Part shown: piece by piece, positions 1 to 9,617 of the stretch
Position numbering within the stretch: the stretch's first letter is position 1
Layout of the letters: every line of letters starts with the position of its first letter
DNA from: Bradyrhizobium tropiciagri
GTDB lineage: Bacteria; Pseudomonadota; Alphaproteobacteria; Rhizobiales; Xanthobacteraceae
Reading direction: 5' to 3'
Assembly: GCF_018130545.1 (NCBI RefSeq)
Contig: NZ_JAFCKF010000001.1
Location: 1,285,077-1,349,076 of the forward strand
DNA length: 64,000 nucleotides
Notes under the pieces: model-generated
Told to the model about the DNA's origin: nothing
Seen by the model: only the letters and a program-made list of their open reading frames with translations
Database searches by the model: none
Made by a program: the position numbers and the translations under genes

Positions 1-441
1 AGCCTGCACGAGGTGGTCGACGACGTCCGCTCGTTCGCGTTCTCGGGCCATTTGATCGAGGTCAGCGACATCCTGGAATCGAACTCGCCGGAAGAGGCGA
101 TGAAGGAGATCATGTCCAAGGTCGGCTTCGGCTCGTCCGACTACGGCAATTCCTTCGCCGATTTCGAGGACAATTGGATGAGCGCGATCACGCCGCAGAC
201 CACCGTGATCGTGCTCGGCGATGCCCGCAGCAACAACCTCGACCCGCGCGCCGACATCCTGCGCCGCATCGGCGAGCGGTCGAAGCGGCTGGTCTGGCTC
301 AACCCCGAGGGCCGCATGGTCTGGGGTTTCGGCGATTCCGAGATGCCGCGCTATGCGACCTTCTGCACCGTGGTGCGGCAATGCGCGACCGCGCAGCAGC
401 TCGAGCGCGCCGTGTCCGACATCGTCGCGACTTATCAGTAG
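1..441 (+). CDS. VWA (CoxE-like) domain protein, C-terminal part
   Basis: The reading frame is open from the first base, so the gene starts before the window; 146 residues are visible. The sequence resembles the C-terminal part of CoxE-like von Willebrand factor A proteins: a stretch starting VDDVRSFAFSGHLIEV, then TVIVLGDARSNNLDP (a typical late VWA strand and loop), then KRLVWLNPEG and an acidic WGFGDSEMP segment. In this family such proteins usually accompany MoxR-type AAA ATPases and help assemble or activate metalloenzymes. The partner ATPase would have to lie outside the window. The family call is by resemblance; the function is not shown by the sequence. Confidence 0.75.
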   Translation, partial: SLHEVVDDVRSFAFSGHLIEVSDILESNSPEEAMKEIMSKVGFGSSDYGNSFADFEDNWMSAITPQTTVIVLGDARSNNLDPRADILRRIGERSKRLVWLNPEGRMVWGFGDSEMPRYATFCTVVRQCATAQQLERAVSDIVATYQ

Positions 442-459
442 GTCGCTTCGCCGCGCGGC

Positions 460-987
460 CTAGATGGCAAGCGACTCGCTGTGGAATAGCCACCCGACGA
501 ATGCAATCAGCGTGAGCGCGATCGAGGCGGAAACACTGACCAGCTTGATCGTCGTGATCGCCTTCAGCACCGAGACGGAGCGCGCCGCTGCGTTCGGGTT
601 GCCGTGCAGCAGCAGCCAGGCCAAAAGGCAATCCTCGATCAGGTCACTGAGCAGATAGACCGCCGGCACGACCAAGCCGAGCCACGCCGCGGACGGATAG
701 ATCTGATTGAGCCAGTGCGATGACGCAGCACCCATCGCCCCCGCCAGCGCGAGCATGACGATGAGATCGAGCGGAAACAGGATCGGGAAGACATACTTCA
801 TCCGCAGTTTGGATTGCACCAGCGCAGCAAGCTGGACACCGCTGTAGCTCAGCGTCTTCTCCGGAAAGCGGGTCGGGAACCTGCCTGCAAATACGCGATC
901 GGAGTAGCGGCCGACCCACCAGAACAATCCGAACGCAATCACCACCAGACCCGCGAGAATGATCGTCACGAGGCCTTGGTGGCTCAT
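460..987 (-). CDS. Integral membrane protein of unknown function
   Basis: A 175-residue protein with about four hydrophobic segments (residues about 5-24, 66-86, 95-115 and 148-168) and short charged loops, consistent with an inner-membrane protein. The start MSHQGLVTIILAG was chosen because it places the first membrane segment at the N terminus; a longer upstream reading frame exists but is low-complexity and unlike a leader. It converges on the VWA gene with a gap of under 20 bp and diverges from the DUF2235 gene. I do not recognise the family. Confidence 0.6.
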   Translation of the reverse strand: MSHQGLVTIILAGLVVIAFGLFWWVGRYSDRVFAGRFPTRFPEKTLSYSGVQLAALVQSKLRMKYVFPILFPLDLIVMLALAGAMGAASSHWLNQIYPSAAWLGLVVPAVYLLSDLIEDCLLAWLLLHGNPNAAARSVSVLKAITTIKLVSVSASIALTLIAFVGWLFHSESLAI

Positions 988-1306
988 GCCGATCCGTTCC
1001 TGTCCGTGTTGAGGACGCTGCGAAGAGCAGCAGGCAAGATGATCGCGCGCACCGGCGAAATCCCTGAACGGGAGAAAAATCAACGCAGTACAGCAATGAG
1101 TGCCGGTGAGATTTCCACCTTTTCCGAAGTGTTGCAATTGAATTCTGCGGATCGCGGTGAGAGACGCGTACGAGGCCGATACCGGCACCAACGCGCCAAA
1201 GGTCACGCCGCGTACACAGAGCCGTATTCAATTGGAGATTGAACCTCACCCGTATTCCGCCGTACATTACGGTCGCGAATTTTCACGGCGACCGCAGGGG
1301 CAACGG

Positions 1307-2527
1307 ATGCCGAAAGACATTGTCATTATGTGCGACGGCACCGGCAACGAGATCGGCGCCAATATTTCCAACGTGTTGAAGCTGTTCCGCGTCGCCGACA
1401 AGGATGGCCGGCAGCGGATCTACTATCATCCGGGTCTCGGCACGGTCGGCCTGCAGAGCAGCTGGGGCCGCTTCAAGCAAGAGGTGCGCGGCCTGTTCGG
1501 GCTGGCCTTCGGCGCCGGCCTCGATAAGGATACACTCGACGCCTACCAGTTTCTGTGCCGGCTGTGGGAGCCGGGCGACCGGGTCTGGATGTTCGGCTTC
1601 AGCCGCGGCGCCTACACCGTGCGTGTGCTGGCGGCCTTCGTCCATGTGATGGGCCTGTTGCCGGTCGACCAGCTGGATCTCGCCGGCTACGCCTTCGGCA
1701 CCTACAAGAAGGCCAGCTCCGATGCCCAGAAGTCCGACGGCACGCTTGACCCCGCGCCCCTGAAGGAAGTCTGGCATTTCAGCCAGATCGCCGGCGGCCG
1801 CAACATCGACATCGAGTTCGTCGGGGTCTGGGACACGGTCGCCTCGATTATCGTGCCGCGACAGGACAACTTCCTGTTCGACCTACAGACGCTGCTGTTC
1901 ACCCGGACCAATTCCAGCGTCAGGCGTTTCCGCCAGGCGATTTCGATCGACGAGCGCAGGCGCATGTTCCGCCTCAATCGCTGGATCGAACCGCAGAAAT
2001 TCCGTTCCGATCCGTTCGATCCGGCGACAGCGGTGGAGCAGGACATCGGCCAGGTCTGGTTCGCCGGCGTGCACTCCGACGTCGGCGGCGGCTATCCCGA
2101 GGATCAGAGCGGGCCGTCGAAGTTTCCGCTGATCTGGATGCTCGAGCAGGCCAAGGCCGCCGGGCTGCATATGGACCAGGCGCTGATCGACCATCTCGCC
2201 TGGGGGATGCCGTTGCCGCAGCACGCCCACGACTATGTGCCGCCGAGCGCTACCGCGCCGCTGCACAACTCGCTGACCGCCGCCTGGGAAATCCTGGAGT
2301 GGATTCCGAAGCGCGACAAATGGAAGGAATGGCCGGAGCGGAAATCCTTCCTCGGCTTCTATTTGCCACGCGGCGAGCCGCGGCCGATCCCGGAAGGTGC
2401 AACCATCCATGCCTCGGTGCTGGAGCGGATGGAGAAGGATGCGACCTACAAGCCGATCAACCTGCCGACGTCTTACAAGGTCGAGCCGATGACGCCTCCC
2501 CCAACGCCACCCGCGGCAACATCCTGA
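1307..2527 (+). CDS. DUF2235 / Tle1-like alpha/beta hydrolase
   Basis: A 406-residue protein with the hallmarks of DUF2235: an N-terminal IVIMCDGTGNE strand, a nucleophile elbow GFSRGAYTVR (Ser at the GxSxG position), VWDTVAS, and WFAGVHSDVGGGYPE carrying the probable catalytic His. The family includes the type VI secretion phospholipase effectors Tle1, but many members are stand-alone cytosolic proteins. The start MPKDIVIMCDG is favoured because the fold begins there; 50 in-frame upstream residues look non-coding. No VgrG, PAAR or immunity-like gene is adjacent, so a secreted toxin role is not supported here. Hydrolase activity is inferred from motifs. Confidence 0.8.
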   Translation: MPKDIVIMCDGTGNEIGANISNVLKLFRVADKDGRQRIYYHPGLGTVGLQSSWGRFKQEVRGLFGLAFGAGLDKDTLDAYQFLCRLWEPGDRVWMFGFSRGAYTVRVLAAFVHVMGLLPVDQLDLAGYAFGTYKKASSDAQKSDGTLDPAPLKEVWHFSQIAGGRNIDIEFVGVWDTVASIIVPRQDNFLFDLQTLLFTRTNSSVRRFRQAISIDERRRMFRLNRWIEPQKFRSDPFDPATAVEQDIGQVWFAGVHSDVGGGYPEDQSGPSKFPLIWMLEQAKAAGLHMDQALIDHLAWGMPLPQHAHDYVPPSATAPLHNSLTAAWEILEWIPKRDKWKEWPERKSFLGFYLPRGEPRPIPEGATIHASVLERMEKDATYKPINLPTSYKVEPMTPPPTPPAATS

Positions 2528-2587
2528 TATTACTCTTCTGACGCGTTTTCTTCACGCGAGCCGGCGTCCACTTCGCTCGAAAACGCG

Positions 2588-4810
2588 CTACGCATCGATC
2601 GCATCCTTGATCCGCTTGCGGCTAAGCGGCAGGTTGCGCAGCCGCTTGCTGGTCGCGTGCGCAATGGCATTGGCCAGCGACGCGGCGGCCGGGCCCTGCC
2701 CGGTCTCGCCGCTGCCGAGGAACGGCTGGCCGGGGCGATTGATGATGTGGACACTGATGCTGTCGGGTACAGCATCGAAGCGCAGGATCGGATAGGTCTG
2801 CCAGTCGATGCTGGTGATCCCAACCTCGTCGAACGTGACGCTCTCATAGAGCGTCCAGCTCGTCGACTGCACGATCGCGCCCTCGATCTGGTTGGTGATG
2901 CCATCGGGATTGACGACCTGGCCGGCATCGACAGCCGCAACCGCGCGCACCAGCCGGGCGCGCCCGGTTTCGCGATCGACCTCCACTTCGGAGGCGATGG
3001 CGCAATAAGCGGCAAGGTTCTTGTAGCGCGCGAACGCAAAGCCGTAGCCGCGGTTTTGCGGCGCCCTCTCGCCCGGCTTCCAGCCGAATTCCTGGGCCGC
3101 CTTCTCGACCACCGCGCGGCCGCGCTGATCGTCGAGATGTTTCAAGCGGAATTCGACCGGATCGGCTTCGGCGAGATCGGCCAGCTCATCCATAAAACTC
3201 TCGATCGAGAACACGTTGTGATAGGCACCGAGTGCGCGCATCGCAGAGATCCGCAGCGGCATGGCTGGAATGAAGTGATGCGTCACATGCGCATTCGGGA
3301 AATTGTAGATCGGGATCGCGTTGCGATCGCCACCGCCTTCGGGAAGCGGCAACGGCCTTGGCGCAGGCACCGCGAACGATCGCGCCATGTGCTGGGCCGC
3401 GAGCAGCGAGCCGGCGCCGCCCGGCCGCATCGAATGGGTGTTGCTCCACACCGCAAAGTTCCAGTCGGCGATCTTGCCATTGCCATCCAGCGACGCGCTC
3501 AGCTTCGTCACCATCGCCGGACCATACGGCTCCCAGCCGTGCTCCTGCTCGCGCATCCACTGCACCCGAATTGGGCGCCCGGGGAGCGCACGGGCAATCA
3601 GCGCGGCATCGGCCGCGGCGTCATCGGCGCCGTTGTGGCCGTAGCAGCCGGAGCCCTCGACATGGATCAGGCGGACGCTCGATTGTGGCATGCCGAGCAT
3701 CTCGGCGATCGCCTGGCGGTCCGGATAGACGCCTTGCGTGTGCGTCCACACCGTCATCGCGCCGTCGACGAAATGCGCGACCGCGCAGGATGGCCCGATC
3801 GAACCGTGCGACTGGTAGGGCCGCGTGTAAGTGGCTTCGAGCGATGTCGCGCCGCTCACCGCCGGGTTGCCGCGCTCGAAGATCGCAAAATCCTGCGACG
3901 GCAGCGCAGTCAGCATGCCCGCGAGATCGTGCTGGTTCGGCAGCTTCGCGCTTTCCCGCCACTTCGCTGCGGCCGCTAGCGCGTGCATCGCCTTGACCGC
4001 CAAAAACTCCTTCTCGGCCACCACCGCGACGAAATTGCCGTCGCGCACGATTCCAATCACACCGGGCATTTTCTCGATCGCGGCGGTGTCGCATTCGATC
4101 AGCTGTGCGCCGTAGCTAGGCGGACGCACCACCCGCGCGTGCACCATGCCGGGTAGCCGCATGTCTTGCACATAGGCCGCGCCGCCAGTGACCTTCGCCG
4201 GAATGTCGACGCGCGGCACCGGCTGACCCATTACCTTGAAGCTCGCCGGATCCTTCAGGCCCGAAGTCGGCTGCGCCTGGACATGCAGCATGTTCGCGGC
4301 AACGAGTTCGCCATAGCTCAGGCGGCGACCATCGGGGGCGATAACCGCGGCGTTCTCGGTTCGCAATCCGTCGGGCGGCAGGTCGAAACGCTTTGCCGCT
4401 TCCGCAACCAGCAGCGCACGCGCTTGCGCAGCGGCATGCAGGATCGCGGTGCCGCTGTCCTGCATCGAATGGCTGCCTGATGTGTAGCCCTCGTTCGCCG
4501 TGAGTTTCGTGTCGGCGGTGATCACCTTCAGCGCATCGAAGGGAATATCGAGCTGCTCGGCGGCGATCTGCTGGAACGCAGTCTTGAATCCCTGGCCGAG
4601 TTCGGCCTTGCCGGTGAAGGCCGTGATCTGGCCGTCGGCATCGATCCGGATCCAGGAATCCAGATTGGGTGAGGTCGCGAGACTACCCGGCAGCTTCGGC
4701 CCCTGCGCTGCCTTCTCCTGCGCCACCGCATGACGCAGCGAGAAGCTGACGATCAGCGCGCCGCCACCGGCCAGCACGCTGCGGCGATCGAGAACCACCG
4801 GCGCGGTCAT
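2588..4810 (-). CDS. Molybdopterin-binding subunit of an isoquinoline/aldehyde-type dehydrogenase
   Basis: A 740-residue protein of the xanthine-dehydrogenase family, resembling isoquinoline 1-oxidoreductase beta subunit (IorB) and the Mo part of nicotinate dehydrogenase. It starts with a probable Tat signal (DRRSVLAGGGALIVSFSL), so the folded, cofactor-loaded enzyme is probably exported. Near the C terminus GSGETGQGPAA carries the expected active-site Glu of the family. Such enzymes hydroxylate an N-heterocycle or oxidise an aldehyde using water, passing electrons through 2Fe-2S centres to cytochrome. Its start codon overlaps the stop of the Fe-S gene by 4 bp. It is last in a three-gene leftward operon; the substrate cannot be read from sequence. 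Confidence 0.88.
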   Translation of the reverse strand: MTAPVVLDRRSVLAGGGALIVSFSLRHAVAQEKAAQGPKLPGSLATSPNLDSWIRIDADGQITAFTGKAELGQGFKTAFQQIAAEQLDIPFDALKVITADTKLTANEGYTSGSHSMQDSGTAILHAAAQARALLVAEAAKRFDLPPDGLRTENAAVIAPDGRRLSYGELVAANMLHVQAQPTSGLKDPASFKVMGQPVPRVDIPAKVTGGAAYVQDMRLPGMVHARVVRPPSYGAQLIECDTAAIEKMPGVIGIVRDGNFVAVVAEKEFLAVKAMHALAAAAKWRESAKLPNQHDLAGMLTALPSQDFAIFERGNPAVSGATSLEATYTRPYQSHGSIGPSCAVAHFVDGAMTVWTHTQGVYPDRQAIAEMLGMPQSSVRLIHVEGSGCYGHNGADDAAADAALIARALPGRPIRVQWMREQEHGWEPYGPAMVTKLSASLDGNGKIADWNFAVWSNTHSMRPGGAGSLLAAQHMARSFAVPAPRPLPLPEGGGDRNAIPIYNFPNAHVTHHFIPAMPLRISAMRALGAYHNVFSIESFMDELADLAEADPVEFRLKHLDDQRGRAVVEKAAQEFGWKPGERAPQNRGYGFAFARYKNLAAYCAIASEVEVDRETGRARLVRAVAAVDAGQVVNPDGITNQIEGAIVQSTSWTLYESVTFDEVGITSIDWQTYPILRFDAVPDSISVHIINRPGQPFLGSGETGQGPAAASLANAIAHATSKRLRNLPLSRKRIKDAIDA

Positions 4811-5298
4811 CGGATGCTCCTGTCGCTTGCGGCGTCGACCGTATCCATCAGCCTGGCAGCGCGATGCACCGCGCGCAGGATGCGCATATGAGTGCCGCAG
4901 CGGCACAGATGCGGCTCCAGCTCGGCGCGGATCTGCGCATCCGAGGGTTTCGGGTTGCGCATCAACAGCGCCTGCGCCCGCATCATCATCCCGGCGATGC
5001 AGTAACCGCACTGCGCGGCCTGCTCTTCCATGAAGGCGCGCTGGATCGGCGCCGGCGCGGCCACGGTGCCGAGCCCTTCCAGCGTCGTCACCTGCTTGCC
5101 CTCGACGAGCAGCAGCGGCGTGACGCAGGACAGCACCGCCTTGCCGTCGACGATCACGGTGCAGGCGCCACATTGCCCGAGCCCGCAGCCGAACTTCGCG
5201 GCATTGAGCGCAAGATCATCGCGCAGCACGTAAAGCAGCGGCGTATCCGGGTCGGCGTCGACCTGATGATCCCTGCCATTGACCTTCACCATCGTCAT
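4807..5298 (-). CDS. 2Fe-2S subunit of the molybdenum hydroxylase
   Basis: A 163-residue protein with the two conserved cysteine clusters of small subunits of xanthine-dehydrogenase-type enzymes: a ferredoxin-like set CGLGQCGACTV...LSC (about residues 40-62) and a second set QCGYC...CRC (about residues 100-140). It carries electrons from the Mo centre towards the cytochrome. It has no export signal of its own and presumably travels with the Tat-bearing Mo subunit. MTMVKVNG was chosen as start because it overlaps the cytochrome stop codon by 4 bp, giving translational coupling on both sides of this gene. Family membership is secure; the substrate is not known. Confidence 0.9.
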   Translation of the reverse strand: MTMVKVNGRDHQVDADPDTPLLYVLRDDLALNAAKFGCGLGQCGACTVIVDGKAVLSCVTPLLLVEGKQVTTLEGLGTVAAPAPIQRAFMEEQAAQCGYCIAGMMMRAQALLMRNPKPSDAQIRAELEPHLCRCGTHMRILRAVHRAARLMDTVDAASDRSIR

Positions 5299-6638
5299 GG
5301 CTTGCCTCGTTGTCTGGAGTCGGTCGGCGCATCGCGCGCCACAAGCGACGCGGCCTGTACCGCCCGTGCGTCGCGCACGGCCTTGTCGAGATCGCTCCAC
5401 GCCGGCCGTTTGCCGAACCTGGCGCGCAGATAATTCGCCAGCGCGACCGTCTGCGCATCATCGATGCTGGCCGCGAAGCCCGGCATGATCGGGCTGCGCT
5501 CGCCCGCGACGGCGCCGATGCCCGACAGCACGATGTTGAGCATATTGCGCGGATCGGGGCTCGCGATCGCCGTGCTGAGCGCGAGGTTGACGCCGCCATA
5601 GGGCAGCGCGCGGTTGCCCTCATGGCAGGAAGCGCAGGTCGCAGCATAGATTGCCGCGCCTGCGGCGTTGGCCTGCGCGGCGTCCGCCGAGGTCGATTGC
5701 GTCACAGCATCCGCGAGCGGCTTGCGATCCGGCGCCGGCGCGCCCGAGATGTCGGCCATGTAAACGGCAATCGCCCGCACATCGGTATCCGGCACCGACG
5801 CCAGATTGCCGACCACTTCGGCCATCGGCCCGCGCGCGGTGCCGTGATCGCTGTGCCAGCCATGGCGCAGATAGGCGTACAGCGCGTCGGCGGTCCACCG
5901 CACCGGGGCGTACGAAGAATCGTTCAGCGCATAGGCGTGCCAATTGTCGACGTCGCCGCCGGCAAACTGCGCATTCACCCGCTCGGCGCCGAGCGCGTTG
6001 CGTGGCGTGTGGCAGGCGCCGCAATGCGCGAGCCCCTCCACCAGATAGGCGCCTCGGTTCCACTCCGCGCCCTTCGCCGCGTCGGAAGGCACATCGCCGG
6101 CGCGGAGATACAGCAGCTTCCAGCCGGCGATCAGCGGCCGATAGTTCAATGGAAACGCCAGCTGATTCGCCGGCGGCAAGGCGTGGACCGGCTGTCGCGT
6201 CATCAGGAACGCATACAGCGCACGGTCGTCCGCCTCGGAGACGTTGGTGAAATGGTCATAGGGGAAGGTCGGGTAGAGGTGCCGACCGTCGCGGCCGACG
6301 CCGGAGCGCATCGCGCGGACAAAGGCCTCCTCCGGCCAGCCCCCGATGCCAGTTTCGGCATCGGGCGTGATGTTCGATGAGAAGATGGTACCGAACGGCG
6401 TCGGAACCGGAAGCCCTCCGGCATAGTTCGCGCCGCCCTGCACGGTATGGCAGGTGTTGCAATTGCCGATCGCCGCGAGATCGCGGCCGCGCTTGACGAT
6501 ATCAGGATCGAAGGTATCGGGCCGCGGAGGCGCAATGGCCGCGATCCGGGGCCGCCAGGCGACCGCAAAGGCCGCCGCCGCGCCGGCAACCAGCACGATC
6601 GCGACGATGCCTGTGATGATCCGCCGCCGACCCGTCAT
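5295..6638 (-). CDS. Membrane-anchored three-haem cytochrome c subunit
   Basis: A 447-residue protein with an N-terminal membrane anchor (residues about 7-28) followed by three CxxCH haem-attachment motifs: CNTCH at 60-64, CGACH near 205 and CASCH near 345. This is the layout of cytochrome c subunits of periplasmic alcohol, aldehyde and N-heterocycle dehydrogenases, where the protein takes electrons from the catalytic unit to the respiratory chain. It is the first gene of the operon and overlaps the 2Fe-2S gene by 4 bp. In nicotinate dehydrogenase NicB a comparable cytochrome part is fused to the Mo subunit; here it is separate. Confidence 0.88.
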   Translation of the reverse strand: MTGRRRIITGIVAIVLVAGAAAAFAVAWRPRIAAIAPPRPDTFDPDIVKRGRDLAAIGNCNTCHTVQGGANYAGGLPVPTPFGTIFSSNITPDAETGIGGWPEEAFVRAMRSGVGRDGRHLYPTFPYDHFTNVSEADDRALYAFLMTRQPVHALPPANQLAFPLNYRPLIAGWKLLYLRAGDVPSDAAKGAEWNRGAYLVEGLAHCGACHTPRNALGAERVNAQFAGGDVDNWHAYALNDSSYAPVRWTADALYAYLRHGWHSDHGTARGPMAEVVGNLASVPDTDVRAIAVYMADISGAPAPDRKPLADAVTQSTSADAAQANAAGAAIYAATCASCHEGNRALPYGGVNLALSTAIASPDPRNMLNIVLSGIGAVAGERSPIMPGFAASIDDAQTVALANYLRARFGKRPAWSDLDKAVRDARAVQAASLVARDAPTDSRQRGKP

Positions 6639-6771
6639 GCCTGAATTGAGTTTGTTGTTGGGACGTGTATTAACACGTTTCGTTCCGGTATCGTTCGCCC
6701 AGAAGACCTCGATCACCGCCTGTTGACCCCAAGGACATCCGGGGAAATCCCAAGGGATCAAGCAAGGGATC

Positions 6772-8640
6772 ATGACCGCCCAGCCCGCCCTCGATCGCGT
6801 ATCCGCTCCGCCCCGCGACGCGCGGTCCGTGCTCAGTTCCGTATTCGGCCTGTCGGGCTTCCGCGGCGCGCAGGAAAAGATCATCCGCCACGTCACCGAT
6901 GGCGGCAATTGCCTGGTGCTGATGCCGACCGGCGGCGGCAAGTCGCTGTGCTACCAGCTGCCGGCGCTGCTGCGCGACGGCTGCGGCATCGTGGTATCGC
7001 CGCTGATCGCGCTGATGCGCGACCAGGTCGCGGGCCTCACCGAGGCCGGCGTCAACGCGGCGGTGCTGAATTCGACGCTGTCCTATGAGGAAGCCTCCGA
7101 AGTCGAACGGCGGCTGCTATCAGGCGATCTCGACCTGCTCTATGTCGCGCCGGAACGCCTGCTGACGCCGCGCTGTCTCAATCTGCTCAGCCAGGCGCAG
7201 ATCGCCCTGTTTGCGATCGACGAGGCGCATTGCGTGTCGCAATGGGGTCACGATTTCCGCCCGGAATATATCGGTCTGTCCGCGCTCGCCGAGCGCTTCC
7301 CCAAGATACCACGCATCGCGCTGACCGCGACCGCGGATGCGCTGACGCGAAAAGAGATCGCCGAGCGGCTCCAGCTCACCGACGCGCCGGAATTCGTCGC
7401 GAGCTTCGACCGGCCCAACATCCGCTACGAAATCGTCGACAAGCAGAACGCGACCACGCAGCTGAAGAACTTCATCAGGGATCGGCATGCCGGCGACGCC
7501 GGCGTGGTCTATTGCCTGTCGCGTGCCAAGGTCGAGGACGTCGCCGCGGCACTCAGCGAGGCCGGCATTCCAGCGCTGCCCTATCATGCCGGGCTCGATG
7601 CCGGCGTGCGCGCCCGGCATCAGGACCGCTTCCTCAATGAGGACGGCCTCGTGATTGTCGCAACGGTTGCGTTCGGCATGGGCATCGATAAGCCCGATGT
7701 GCGTTTCGTCGCGCATCTCGATCTGCCGAAGAGCATCGAGGCCTATTACCAGGAGACCGGACGCGCCGGCCGCGACGGCAAGCCGTCAGCGGCATGGATG
7801 GCCTATGGTCTCTCCGACATCGTGCAGCAGCGCCGCATGATCGATGAATCGACCGGCTCCGACGCCTTCAAGCGCGTCTCGGTCGGCAAGCTCGACGCCC
7901 TGGTCGCGCTGGCCGAGACCGTGCATTGCCGGCGGCAGCGCCTGCTCGGCTATTTCGGCGAGACCCGCAGCGATGAAAGCTGCGGCAATTGCGACAACTG
8001 CCTGACGCCGCCGCGTGTCCGCGACGGCAAGGTGCTCGCACAGAAGCTGTTGTCCTGCGTCTATCGCACCGGGCAACGCTTCGGCGCCATGCACCTGATC
8101 GACGTGCTGGTCGGGAGGCTGACCGAGCGGGTCAAGCAGTTCAACCACGACCAATTGTCCGTGTTCGGCATCGGCCGCGAGCTCAACGAGAAGCAATGGC
8201 GCGCGGTGCTGCGCCAGCTGGTGGCGATGGGCCATCTGCGCGCCGACAGCGACGCCTTCGGCGCGCTGAAACTGACCGACAGCGCCCGCGGCGTGCTGAA
8301 GGGCGAGACCGCGGTGATGCTCCGCGAGCAGCCGGAAGGCGCGCGCAACCGCGCGATCCACGGCAAGTCGCGCCGCGGCGAGCTTGCGCCCGCAGCCGAC
8401 AGCCCGGGCGGGGTCGCCAGCCCCGCGCTGCACGCGGCACTGCGCGCCTGGCGCTCGGAGGTCGCGCGGCAGCGCGGCGTGCCGGCCTATGTAGTGCTGC
8501 ATGATTCGACGATCGACGGCATCGCTGCGATGCGTCCGGACACGCTGAACGAGCTGCGCAACATCGCCGGGATCGGCGACAAGAAGCTCGAGCACTACGG
8601 CGCCGAGCTGATCCGGATCGTGAAGTCCAACGACGACTGA
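6772..8640 (+). CDS. recQ: ATP-dependent DNA helicase RecQ
   Basis: A 622-residue 3'-5' DNA helicase used in recombination and replication-fork repair. The helicase core shows the Walker A motif [14 protein letters not shown], the RecQ-type DEAH box [19 protein letters not shown], and motif [12 protein letters not shown]. The zinc-binding cysteines CRRQR...ESCGNCDNC follow at about residues 385-408. An RQC region and a C-terminal HRDC domain ending [13 protein letters not shown] complete the usual RecQ order at full length. It is divergent from the cytochrome gene with about 130 bp between. The start at [10 protein letters not shown] sits about 30 residues before the conserved [10 protein letters not shown]. 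Confidence 0.96.
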   Translation: MTAQPALDRVSAPPRDARSVLSSVFGLSGFRGAQEKIIRHVTDGGNCLVLMPTGGGKSLCYQLPALLRDGCGIVVSPLIALMRDQVAGLTEAGVNAAVLNSTLSYEEASEVERRLLSGDLDLLYVAPERLLTPRCLNLLSQAQIALFAIDEAHCVSQWGHDFRPEYIGLSALAERFPKIPRIALTATADALTRKEIAERLQLTDAPEFVASFDRPNIRYEIVDKQNATTQLKNFIRDRHAGDAGVVYCLSRAKVEDVAAALSEAGIPALPYHAGLDAGVRARHQDRFLNEDGLVIVATVAFGMGIDKPDVRFVAHLDLPKSIEAYYQETGRAGRDGKPSAAWMAYGLSDIVQQRRMIDESTGSDAFKRVSVGKLDALVALAETVHCRRQRLLGYFGETRSDESCGNCDNCLTPPRVRDGKVLAQKLLSCVYRTGQRFGAMHLIDVLVGRLTERVKQFNHDQLSVFGIGRELNEKQWRAVLRQLVAMGHLRADSDAFGALKLTDSARGVLKGETAVMLREQPEGARNRAIHGKSRRGELAPAADSPGGVASPALHAALRAWRSEVARQRGVPAYVVLHDSTIDGIAAMRPDTLNELRNIAGIGDKKLEHYGAELIRIVKSNDD

Positions 8641-8779
8641 ACAACCGCCGTCTGCCTCCTGTTGGTGACGCCATCGTGACGTCGGCGCGATACGGCCGCG
8701 CTTTGTCTCGTTGACGGCGCCCGGATGCCCGCTCATCCTGATCGCGTTTTCCTTAACCGATCCAGCAGAGGAGCCGAGC

Positions 8780-9478
8780 ATGAGCAGCAAGCCGACGATC
8801 GTTCTGGTTCATGGATTCTGGGGAGGCGCGGCGCACTGGAGCAAGGTGATTGTCGCGCTCTCGCGCAAGGGTCACACCGGTCTGCAAGCGGTCGAGATGC
8901 CGCTGACCTCGCTCGCCGACGACGCCGAACGCCTGCGCAAGATGGTCAAGCAGCAGAGCGGTCCGGTGCTGCTGGCCGGCCATTCCTATGGCGGCGCCGT
9001 CATCACCGAAGCCGGCGACCTCCCGAACGTGGTCGGCCTGGTTTACATCGCCGCCTTCGCGCCTGACGCCGGCGAGAGCCCCGGCGCCATCACCGCCGGA
9101 CTGCCGCCGGCGGCGATCGCCAATGTCGCGCCGGACAGCGACGGCTATCTCTGGATCAAGCCCGACAAGTTTCACGAGAGTTTTTGCCAGGACCTGCCCG
9201 CCGATGAGGCGCTGGTGATGGCGGTCACGCAGAAGGCCCCGCTTGCCAGCACCTTCGGCGACAACATCACCACGCCGGCGTGGCGGAAGAAGCCAGTGTG
9301 GTATCAGATCTCCAGCAACGACCGGATGATCAACCCCGACAACCAGAAGCGGATGTCGGAACGGATGAATCCGCGCGAGATCATCACGCTCGCTGCCAGC
9401 CACGCATCGCTGGCCTCGAAGCCGGACGAGGTGAGCGCCTTCATCGGCGAGGCGGCGACCAGCCTGGCGAATGCATAG
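8780..9478 (+). CDS. Alpha/beta-fold hydrolase, salicylate-esterase-like
   Basis: A 232-residue alpha/beta hydrolase. It has the oxyanion-hole start IVLVHGFWGGAAHW, nucleophile elbow LLAGHSYGGAV (Ser), and a C-terminal ASHASLASKPDEV that supplies the likely catalytic His. This pattern matches plant-type salicylic-acid-binding/methylesterase-like and bacterial EstC-like hydrolases. The start ATG at MSSKPTIV follows the purine-rich GAGGAGCCGAGC. It stands alone, followed by a REP-like hairpin. The natural ester is unknown. Confidence 0.85.
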   Translation: MSSKPTIVLVHGFWGGAAHWSKVIVALSRKGHTGLQAVEMPLTSLADDAERLRKMVKQQSGPVLLAGHSYGGAVITEAGDLPNVVGLVYIAAFAPDAGESPGAITAGLPPAAIANVAPDSDGYLWIKPDKFHESFCQDLPADEALVMAVTQKAPLASTFGDNITTPAWRKKPVWYQISSNDRMINPDNQKRMSERMNPREIITLAASHASLASKPDEVSAFIGEAATSLANA

Positions 9479-9490
9479 GCACGAATTGTC

Positions 9491-9523
9491 CTGACATGGC
9501 CGGACTTGTCCCGGCCATGTCAG
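9491..9523. repeat. REP-like hairpin, possible terminator
   Basis: A 13-bp perfect inverted repeat (CTGACATGGCCGG at 9491-9503, complement at 9511-9523) with a 7-nt loop. It lies 12 bp after the hydrolase stop codon and is followed by TTTGT. GC-rich palindromes built on CATGGCCGG are common intergenic repeats in related genomes. Here it could also stop transcription of the hydrolase gene. Confidence 0.6.
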
Positions 9524-9617
9524 TTTGTATCGCTGCGACGAGGAGGCCGGATGGACCCTGAAGCAGCTCTAAGCGCGGCCTATTGACTGCGATCACACGC
9601 TCCGCCATGCGTGACGC

